From Atriophallophorus winterbourni (Eukaryota > Platyhelminthes > Trematoda > Plagiorchiida > Microphallidae), in NCBI GenBank assembly GCA_013407085.1, contig JACCGJ010000638.1:1-64000 (forward strand): a stretch of 64,000 nt of DNA, given 5' to 3'. Positions 55,759 to 64,000 of the stretch are shown here, one piece after another. A program made the position numbers and the translations under genes. Within the stretch, counting starts at the first letter, position 1. Each line of letters begins with the position of its first letter. Below the pieces are notes generated by a model, which worked only from the letters and a program-made list of their open reading frames with translations, searched no databases and was not told the origin of the DNA.

Positions 55759-56201
55759 TGTAAATGACGATATCCAAATAGCTCGAAATTGCAATCTATA
55801 ATCGTTTCCAACCCGGTTAGAGTTACGCGCAAGAATCACCCAAACGTTGCAAAACCAATTTATTCGTAATAAATAATTTTCTCTAAATAGCGGTACTAAA
55901 CAAATATACACAAATGCAAAAAATTACCTCAACACAGAAAATCCGAGATTAGTTTCAATAACAATTACGAGCGTCCATAAGCAGAAAATATGGCACAGGT
56001 GCGATCAAGTGAAATGCTAGCCAAAAATTGGTGGGAAAGAATAAAACAAAAATAAAAAGGGTATAAAAAGGATGAAGACAATTTCTGGTAACATATTTGA
56101 AAACATCAAAAATGAATGTGTACAATTTGTTGTGAGCACAAAATAGGGAGTCCAGACAGGCCAAATAATTACGAAACCTAAATGTGAATATCACATTTAC
56201 A
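55759..56201 (-). repeat. 5' LTR of BEL2
   Basis: 443 bp, begins TGTAAATG on both strands and ends CA. GTACTCAA lies immediately inside on the minus strand, as in BEL1. Confidence 0.78.
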
Positions 56202-57278
56202 TTCTCCACTGTTTTAAGGCGAGCAGATACGACGAGTATTGTATAAACCAAATGAATGCAAAAAGAACGAAATCTGTCGTGAGCTGTGAACGAGATGGCA
56301 ATAAATGTGAACGCAGAAATTTTTCTCAAGCCCGTGGGAATAACCAATCATCTTGTGTGTGGACAAATGTGCTTGAACAGGTTGCTGCTGTTTGTCTTAT
56401 TCCATTGTGGCTTACAATTTAAAACATTATTCGTTAATTAGTGCTATGGATGTGATAAAATTATGGGAATACTGATTTTTATTCGGGACCATGTGTTGAG
56501 CTTATCTATATTTGTTTTATCGGCACATAAATTTGGCCATGTTGCTATTGTCAACCTTATCCAACTCTGGATTACAAGTCGAAACATTCTTAATCCAGCC
56601 AGTTTGGGTTTTGTTAAAATAAAGTTGCTATGATCAATGCTATTATTTTTTACTCCGTGCATTTGACACTAGCTTTGAGATGTTTCATCCAGTAATATCA
56701 ATTTGCAATAGCTCTGTAATGACTTTTAGTTAAGCAATACATATGCTCGAAAGATTCAAAACCCTTATTTAATACATTTTCAATCGTTTGTGCATTTTAT
56801 TTTATATTTATAATCAGTTTCGTGTGAATCCTTGTATCTAAATATTCAGTGAATCTTTTATGTTGTTCAGCATTAATTTCTTAAATTTTCCAGATTCAGT
56901 TAGTGCTGGAGAGAGTTAAAACTTTACTCGAGAAACTGCAATAAGAAATTAAAAATCGCTATTCATCAATTAATGTTGGTGTGAATAATTTCAAGTCTTC
57001 GTCGAGATAACAATTATGTTCATCAGAGCCGATAGACAACTTTAAGTTTTTGAGTCATCTCATTATCACTGTGCAAATGCAAAGATTTAATTTGCATTGT
57101 GAAAATTATTGAACCGCATATGGTTTTATTTCTCTGTATATAACATATAACTGACAAAGTTGGGTTGAACTTAATTATTTTTGTACTAATAGAATTCAAG
57201 TCATTTAATTTTATACCCAAGTTTCTATTTGCTTTGATTTACGAAATCATTTTCTATGGTAATAATTCACAGTTGTTA
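56202..57278. other. AT-rich spacer, no gene recognised
   Basis: Long A/T-rich stretch between two LTR elements. No motifs; the open frames are short and low in complexity. Confidence 0.5.
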
Positions 57279-58595
57279 TTCATGCAGTATAGAACTAAAT
57301 GTCGAATTTTCTGGAGTGACGGCTTCAATGCCGGAGGAAATGGCTTTAGTAGTGATACCTGACACCTGTAAAGAGGTTGTTGTATCTACTAATCTCCGCT
57401 GTTTTACTTCGACAGTTAGACCGAAGTGAGACAGAAAGTCGATGCCGATTATTGGGCAATTAACCTCTGCGATGAGAAACACCCAGGGAAAACTGCGTTT
57501 TAGTCCCAAGTTAAGGGTTAGCAGGCGTTGGCCGTAAGTGTTAATACGAGTGCCATTTGCCGAGTGAAGAGTGTAGGACGACGGTTTGGAGGTGCTGGAT
57601 GTTGGAGGTATGACGCTAATTTCAGCGCCAGTATCGACTAGAAAATGCCGACAACTCGATATGTCTGTAACATAGAATAGGCGATTCGGGTTTGGTGGGC
57701 CGCGAACAGTAGTCGCCGTAGCTGACAGACCCTTGATTTTGACGGTTTTTAACCACGGGGGGATGCATTCTGAGGCTTTATCCCCATATCCCTTGTGGTA
57801 CCAACATATGCGCTCAGGGGTTTTCGATGGTCGAGATTTAGATTTTGAGCGAGGTGGGTTGGGAGATTTTGACAAGAGAGAGTTCGCCACAAGAGTTAGT
57901 TCAGCGACTTTTTCTTTTAATTCCGAACATTAACAGGGCGAATTGATAGGTGCGGAATCAACCGTAATTTTGTCGGCTTCTTTTGCTTCGAGCATTTTGT
58001 CAGCCGCTTGTGCTAGTTCGTCTAATGATACGTGAGTAATCAAACCAGCAAGCACTTGGCAAATGTCAGCTGGGAGGTTTTTAAACCACAACTGTGTTAA
58101 AATGCTCTCCTCAATCCTTTTGTCTCCAAGTAGCTCTTTTATCTGGCGAAGAAGCTGAGATGGCTTTTTATCACCAAGAGCTATTTTGGAAAAGAGGACG
58201 TCGAGCTTCTCTTGCTCAAAAAAACCAATTCGGTCTATTAGTGCGGATTTGAGCATTTCGTATGGCTTGACCTCAGGCATAGCATAAATAAGATCACTTA
58301 CTTGTTCAGCTACGTCGAGAGGGAGCAGGGTCACCAAATAAGAATACATAATAGATTCATCGGTGATGCCATATATACGAAAAATAGCTTCAATTTGGCC
58401 GAACCAAAGAGGAAGATTAGAAACGTCTAAAGCTGGTAATGTGCATGGATAAAGTTGTGATTGTGGGATTGTAGAAACTTCACTTATGGAAAAATCGCTC
58501 ATGGTGGGTGTTAAGTGAGTATTGCAAAATATAAGCCAAAAATTTACAAATACGAATTTAGCGTAAATGAGTAGGAGTACACGGGCTCACCCAAT
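57279..58595 (-). pseudogene. Gypsy B: gag-protease fragment
   Basis: This is a close copy of the gypsy A gag-protease region from ATG 58502 (MSDFSISEV). One in-frame stop replaces a Pro codon in the Cys-Pro-Cys stretch near 57930. It retains the CWYHKGYGDKASEC finger and, unlike gypsy A, an uninterrupted aspartic protease ([20 protein letters not shown]). It ends abruptly at 57279 just before RT and has no 5' LTR: the sequence upstream of gag switches at 58596 into repeat X. Confidence 0.85.
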
Positions 58596-59095
58596 TGGAA
58601 AGATCGACTACCAATAATAGTTGGAAATTTTATCCGGAAGTTGTATGCCATTTATAGTTAATATGATAAAATACCCAGTCACAATTTTTATGCAGTGAAG
58701 ACTGTCATTGCGTTGCCATCAACCTAACAATCGGGAAAATTGAAAAAGCCGAAATGGAACCTTTGAGCATAAGTCAAGTGTGCAGTATATGTTTACCACT
58801 GATATGGTTTTTATTTATAGGACAGTAACAAAAACAATATATGAAGGTACAGATTGGCCCAGAAAAAAGTGGGAAGCTGGCTCAGAAATAAGCGAACAAA
58901 TACGATAGAGAAAGAAGGCTTCGTGATAAAAGAGGCAGATAAACACTGCATGTGTTTCACTACGCATTGTATTTTTTGGAAAGTGGCATTTAATCGGCCA
59001 TGCTGAAGAATAATTTTTCTACGCATTTTTATTTTCTCAGTCAACATGGAACCCTTTTATTTTCGAAACGTTTAACATGTCTCTATGTAAACAGT
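58596..59095. repeat. Repeat X copy next to a lone gypsy LTR
   Basis: Closely similar to 43250-43753 throughout, including the run-up ATGTAAACAG into the LTR. Together with the following LTR it duplicates the left boundary of gypsy A. Confidence 0.7.
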
Positions 59096-59500
59096 TGTAG
59101 TGGACCAAAATATATAGTCTAGCACTACACACAAAATGGCAAAAATGGAAAGAACTCACTGAAAGACCAAGAGAGCAAATGTCCAAATAAAGATCCGTAA
59201 CGTCCAACGATAGCGAGGTAATCCACACAGGAAAATCCAAGAGATGGAATTCAAGGTGCAGAAAGCGCTAAAATGTTGGAGAATCCGTTAATCACAGTTC
59301 CAGCACAAAGTGGCGCACACAGACTTCGCAACCACGGGAGAAGACAAAATCCGAGTTCGAAATTGTATTGACCGCCAAAAAGTATAGTGTACAAGCATTG
59401 ATACAGATGAAATGTACATGGCCAAAAAACGAATAACTATACAAGGCCAAAAATTGTATGTACACAATACGAAGTTACGAAGCGGAAGCAGTTCACTACA
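59096..59500 (-). repeat. Lone gypsy A-type LTR
   Basis: 405 bp, begins TGTAGTGGACC and ends CACTACA. No internal gypsy sequence follows on the right (it changes to CCGTAGGGTAG), and no ACAG duplication is present there. Confidence 0.82.
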
Positions 59501-59539
59501 CCGTAGGGTAGTCAATACAGGTGTTTGGGTACACTCTTT

Positions 59540-59640
59540 TCTATTCTATTCAATTCAATTCAATTTTATTTGTCTAAACAGCATATAGCTCTACAAAAAA
59601 CCACAGAATAATATGGCAACAACGAATAATATAACAAGCT
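59540..59640 (-). repeat. LINE-like 3' terminal fragment with ATTCAA microsatellite
   Basis: Read on the minus strand: GTTTAGACAAATAAAATTGA and repeats of TTGAA. It matches 30181-30245. It faces away from the RT fragment that follows. Confidence 0.5.
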
Positions 59641-59879
59641 AAAATGGGATTGGGTTGCTTACTGAGCAGTTCAAGAATCAATTAAAAATCTAAAGGGCAG
59701 AAATAGTTTTCGATTTGTGGGATAACAAATGTAGATGCATGTTGTTAAGATGTATAGTTTTCTTCGATGCACGGGTTAAGGGTTTAAGAGGCATCAAGGC
59801 TTGTCTGTTTCATACCACTGAAACAAATCTGGACGACCGATTGGTGACTCAGCATCAATTCCACCTGTGCAAACTGAAT
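59641..59879. other. Short spacer, no motif
   Basis: Open in the same frame as the RT downstream (from 59715) but without RT similarity; probably the read-through of a truncation junction. Confidence 0.4.
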
Positions 59880-60860
59880 TTGAAATTGAACTATGTTAGA
59901 ATTGCAGGGGAGTGCTCGCAGGAATCACTGATTCTCAGTGTAGTGCCTCAAGGCTCGGTGCTTGGTCCATTACTTTTTCTTATTTTTGTAAACGACCTGG
60001 CAGCGTGCTTGAATTCACGCTGCTTCCTGTTTGCTGATGATGTTAAGATCCTAGGAACCGACAGTAGAGATACGTTTATCTCTGATTTAGAAAAAGTAAT
60101 CGAGTGGACAAAGACCTGGGACTTGCCACTAAACCTGGGGAAGAGCTGTCTTCTGACGACTGATTTAGCGACAACCCAACTAGAAGTTGGTGAAGGGACT
60201 ATCAGAATAGCGGCTGCTCAGAAAGTGAAGGATCTTGGCATTACTATAACAGGCGATTTCAAATGGGCTACTCAATGTGCCGAAGCTGCAAACAAGGCTC
60301 GCAGAGAATTGTTCAGACTTCGCTCAGCGTTATCTTGCCGAAAACCTTCAATCTTCATCCCCTCATACAAAGTAGTCGTGCGGCCTCACTTGGAGTACTG
60401 CGTTCAATCCTGGGCACCATACTTAAAAAAAGATATAGCATGTCTCGAGAGGGTCCAGCGCCTTGCGACTAGGATGGTTGAGGGTCAGGCAGGTAAAACT
60501 TATGAGGCTAGACTCAAGGACCTCGGTTTGTTCTCACTAAAGAGACGGTGGCTGCGAGGTGACCTAATAGAAGCCTTCAAGATTCTAAAGGGTCTCACGG
60601 GTGATAATATTACTGAGATCCTTAAACTTGCACCTAAAGCAGCTACAAGGGGTAATTCCATGAAACTTCTTAAGAGTAGGCCCAGGTTGCTGGCACGTGA
60701 GCACTTTTTCAGCAGCCGTGTGGTCAACTTCTGGAACAAGCTCCCAGATTGTATAGTAAGCCTCCCAAATGTGTTGAGCTCCAAAAGGGAATTAGACGTT
60801 AAATGGTCTATCATATTTCCGCATATTGTCTAATAAAAAAACTTTAAAAAAACAAAAAAA
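59880..60860 (+). pseudogene. 5'-truncated CR1-like LINE: C-terminal half of reverse transcriptase
   Basis: The frame is open from 59715 to 60833. RT similarity starts at about 59888 with VRIAGE...VVPQGSVLGPLLFLIFVNDL, then the catalytic FADDVKI (FADD block) and LPLNLGKSCLL. It continues through the thumb/connection: DLGITITGDFKWATQCAEAA, VVRPHLEYCVQSWAPYLKKD, IACLERVQRLATRMV, RRWLRGDLIEAFKILKGL and a terminal VNFWNKLPDCIVSLPN. It ends with TAATAAA and an A-rich tail to about 60860. The endonuclease, RT blocks 1-3 and ORF1 are missing. It is free of stops, so it is a young copy. It has the half of RT that the copy at 1428 lacks. Confidence 0.88.
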
Positions 60861-60879
60861 CGTATTTTTACATTTTTAT

Positions 60880-60976
60880 CATATCTGTCTAGGCCTGGAC
60901 AACCTGACAGTAAATTAGCCCACATGCAGTCTATGACTGTTTTTCACTTTACCTCAACTAGGCTAGTGATTTCATA
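60880..60976 (-). repeat. SINE-like family 1 fragment
   Basis: The + strand shows TATCTGTCTAGGCCTGGACA, ACCTGACAGTAAATTAGCCC, ATGCAGTCTATGACTG: family head blocks in reverse complement, diverged toward the end. Confidence 0.7.
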
Positions 60977-61197
60977 CACCACACATTGTTCACGCATATT
61001 ATTGCATTATTTCCTGAATAGCTGACCTCTCACCGTGCTGGTGAAGAGAAACCCTACCTTACTTTCCAGATATTCGGAAACAAGAACGTATGAAAAGTAC
61101 GAACTGTATACTCGATATCGAAGTGCCGGGTGCTCAACCGCATACCGTCGAAGGAAATCTGGGCACGTGATCGGCTTTTAGCCACCTTCAGCCATGT

Positions 61198-61233
61198 GCA
61201 ACTTGAACTTGAACTTGAGCTTGAACTTGAACA
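61198..61233. repeat. ACTTGA hexamer microsatellite
   Basis: Five to six imperfect ACTTGA units; no further structure. Confidence 0.7.
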
Positions 61234-61365
61234 TTCGGTTGGCCTCGAGTAACCCGCGATTTTCAATATTTTCATTGACTCCGTGCGTCTAACGGCCGTC
61301 AATATGTTCTCTTCCAGGCCATCGGTATATTTTGATGATACATTATTATTTATGATCTATTTCAG

Positions 61366-63325
61366 GCTTCATCACACTCTAGTCACCATTCTAAATTTTC
61401 TGTCCCAGACGCTTGCGACAGAATTAAAGATGAATTATCTACACTACAGCAGCAATATCACAAGTAACGCATTTTTTAGTTTATTTCAAAGTTTAAAAAT
61501 TGAGTTTGAAAAAGCTGTGCAAGAAAAATCTGAACTACAGCGGCATTACATCCTTTATTATGAGATCACTTTTGGATTGAATGTGGAAATGCATAAACAT
61601 GTAAATAAACTTTCTTACTTTATACCTAGATGGAAATTTCAAAACGTCTAAGTGCTATACTTGTGCAAGTGATTCCATTTCTGTCTCAAGAAGTTAGTTC
61701 AAATCATTCACTTATATCTTTCAGCATCAAGTGCAAGTCGCAGCCGCTATCGAGCGAGCGAAGCAAGTATCGCTCTCGGAGCTTAATAACGCCGTTTCCG
61801 TAATTTGTTTCCTGATTATTTAATTTCAGAACCCTATTGAGGATTTGAAAAATCAAAAATTAGTCAATGGAACGCTTAGTAGTTCCGTGGATCAAATGGA
61901 ATTTTATCGCGTAAGCCTTTATCTTCATCGTTTTTAATTCGCAGTTTTAAATTGCTCATAATTTTGCTTAAAACATGTGATGTCTCAAACAATATCTCCC
62001 AAACAATATTCAAACAGTTTGTAGCCGCTATTTAATAAACTATTCCTGCTTAACATTTTTCTAAGTGTTTTTGAAGGACAATCTTGCTGACGGTCAATTA
62101 CCTATTGGTTTTATCCATGCCTTGTTCTTTCGGATAATTTTTCGTGATATAACCAATATAACTCGAAATGGTTATCCAGAAACAGTTATCCTTCCTTTGT
62201 TTCTGAATAGTGAAGGTGAATAATAATATCTACTGCCATGTAACGCGCTGCCTGCGTTTTTTACCGTTAATGCCCTATTGCTTGGTCCCCTGGGTTCCAG
62301 ATTCAGCTCCTCCAACCTAAGTTCTGCGTGCTCGCATCTTCCTCCCCTACACGATAGCAAAAGCTTCTCTCTATGCTTCAATGCTGCAATAATCATTGTA
62401 ACCCCGAGTTGACACTATCGGTACTAAATGTGATATTTTCGTGTTGATGCATCTAATCTTCAGAATATGGGTAACGGCTTACTCCAAAGCCCGCGTGCCA
62501 GCAACCATGGTTACAAAACGATTTTTTTCTATTTGACAGGCAATGCAACAGCAACACCAACTTTTGTTAGGTGGCAATCCTATGAATCTCCAAGGATCGT
62601 TTGCTCATAGTTTCAATTCGCCTACTGGAGCTGCATCTCTTGATGTTAACAATTCTCGTGGCCCACATAATTGTCCCTCCTCAATCGGTGTTAGCGTATC
62701 TCCTGCTGCTGCGTTTTCCGGTTTCAGTAATAGCAACGCGAATAACTTGGCTCTTTCGTCAAACCCATTTCTTCCTCAAGTCATGGTTCAGTCTACCGCG
62801 AGCAATACTTTGAGCAACAGCGTATCAAATTTTTCAAATTCACTGACGAGCGTTGCGTCTCCAGCATTTTTATCAGGTCTCGCACAATCTCACCCTGCGG
62901 TCGCAGCTGCTATGGCTATTGCTGCTGGCTATCCACCACCTACAGGTCAATCAATGAATCCTTTATCTGCTGCTCTGTTGAACAGTAATACCGGAAGCCA
63001 TTCATCCCAACTGCCTGCGCACATGAATAATTTGAATAATGTTCCTTTTTCTGGTTCTACTGCAAGTCTGCATGGTCCCATGACTTCGATGCCCCCTACC
63101 ACTGCACTTCCGTCAGCTCTGATGACAAGCACGTATCATGCTAATTCCGGTTCATTCGGGCCAACTAATTTTTCACCCACGTCATCCTTTTCATCCGCTG
63201 CCAATTCGCGTTTATCACATTTTCCTGTCGATGGAGTTCCTCAAGGGATCCCCTCTTTTCCACCCATGATGTCCCCAGCAGCGCTATCTGCAATCATGAG
63301 CGACAAAAATTTGGATGAAAAGCAA
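61366..63325 (+). CDS. Groucho/TLE transcriptional co-repressor, N-terminal part
   Basis: Exons: 61366-61463, 61492-61600, 61630-61692, 61725-61793, 61830-61910, 62540-63325; GT-AG, phases consistent. Introns 1-4 are 28, 29, 32 and 36 nt. Exons 1-4 encode the Q domain, the coiled-coil tetramerisation region: [96 protein letters not shown]. These align block by block with vertebrate TLE proteins. Exon 6 (262 codons) is rich in Ser, Asn, Pro and Gly and begins with a Gln run, like the poorly conserved middle region of the family. The family represses transcription when recruited by Hairy, TCF, Runx and similar factors in the nucleus. The start codon exon (upstream, phase 0 junction) and the WD40 propeller (downstream) are not in the window. 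Confidence 0.92.
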
Positions 63326-64000
63326 GTAAGTGGTGTTATATTAACACGGCCACCAATTGCGATGTACTTCTTCTTCCTCTTTCATTTTTTTTACTCGTAT
63401 GCATAGCCTTGCAGCAGTATAAAGGGTGTAGTAAAAATCATAGGTGTAAATCAATGGAACGCAGTTTTTGCTCGCCTATCTGGATATTTAAATCAATAAT
63501 TCGGTATTACTGGATCCAAAGTTTTCGCTGCATTTTAGGACGTTGGTAGCATTCCACATGAAATTTCACCTCTTGCGTCAATAAGGACGGCCTCAAAAAG
63601 CCAATGCGTAGAGTCTACAAAGAGACAACTTGGACTACTGATAATTGTATTATTAATAATACTTTATGAAAAGAGCATATCCAATGCCTGAATATTCAAT
63701 AGATTCTGCCTCTGTAATGTTATCGTTGTTAACCGGCGTTATTGCATGCAAAACAATCCTATCCATATCGAGTTTCCGATATCATTGTTGGTGTCAAATT
63801 GCACGAGCCACCCTGATTTATTCACGTTTTTCAAAGGCCGGGTCATCAAATTTAAACACTCATTTAATTTGTGACGCCATATCTCGATTGCCACTGAATC
63901 GGGTGGCCGAACCCTCACTTGGCATAGTCGGATGGAGACTATATCTCGTCCTCGGAGTCTGTTTTTAGTGCTGGCATCCTCGCGATCAGATATAAAAGGG
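63326..64000 (+). other. Probable intron of the Groucho/TLE gene
   Basis: It follows the donor at 63326 (gtaagt). No exon of the CcN, SP or WD40 regions is recognisable before the window ends. Confidence 0.5.

Larger units (their letters stand above)
51120..56201 (-). mobile_element. BEL2: decayed BEL/Pao retrotransposon
   Basis: The right (5') LTR is 55759-56201 (443 bp). The left LTR is only recognisable at about 51120-51355, ending in the same AATATCACATTTACA. Between them on the minus strand are gag, protease, and after a gap the region before the integrase core and the post-integrase domain. RT, RNase H and most of the integrase core are missing; repeat X (53165-53430) occupies part of that gap. 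Older than BEL1. Confidence 0.75.

Noticed and set aside
59715..59879. N-terminal extension of the RT ORF
   Set aside because: It is open but has no RT similarity; most likely read-through upstream of a 5' truncation.
1..64000. CRISPR arrays, bacterial operons, rRNA or tRNA genes
   Set aside because: No regularly spaced short repeats, no prokaryotic gene organisation and no convincing tRNA cloverleaf were seen; the regular repeats present are LTRs, SINE-like copies and ribozymes.

Overview
The window is eukaryotic nuclear DNA, almost certainly from a flatworm and most likely a trematode. The reasons are split genes with GT-AG introns (many only 28-36 nt), standard-code conserved metazoan proteins, and a dense load of CR1/RTE-like LINEs, CsRn1-like Ty3/gypsy and BEL/Pao LTR elements, and SINE-like repeats. 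The phylum call is inference; nothing here names the species.

Three host genes are readable, all on the + strand. (1) 8319-15268: a complete GPKOW orthologue (spliceosome-associated G-patch/KOW protein), 11 exons, 415 codons, phases consistent throughout. (2) 23843-35530: an SLC16-type monocarboxylate transporter (major facilitator), eight exons, with a possible short first coding exon at 21943-21987. (3) 61366-63325: the 5' part of a Groucho/TLE co-repressor (tetramerising Q domain and the following Ser/Asn/Pro-rich exon), running out of the window.

Most of the rest is mobile DNA. 1-1427 is an internally deleted LTR element whose single ORF joins gag to an integrase tail; it sits inside the RT of a CR1-like LINE (1428-4690). 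7241-7650 and 17715-18400 are RTE-type LINE scraps; 19257-21640 and 59880-60860 are further CR1-like copies. About a dozen copies of a ~235 bp SINE-like family lie between 5.6 and 61 kb. 37.7-59.5 kb is a nest of LTR elements: a decayed gypsy (C), a nearly complete gypsy (A, 43754-50757) with a 2.1 kb BEL/Pao deletion derivative (BEL1) inserted in its protease, a decayed BEL/Pao (BEL2), and a gag-protease fragment of a third gypsy (B).

The most interesting system is a set of at least five hammerhead self-cleaving ribozyme motifs (15558-15646 and 17190-17270 on +; 25840-25943, 32146-32255 and 34378-34507 on -). The cores are recognisable and stems I and II vary in sequence while keeping their pairing. 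One lies inside a ~390 bp retrozyme-like unit (78 bp direct repeats, 306 bp period, 13 bp target duplication). Another is joined directly to the head of the SINE-like family, so that the SINE 5' end coincides with the predicted ribozyme cleavage site. This suggests an RNA-processing-coupled retroposon system, possibly through self-cleaved or circular RNA.
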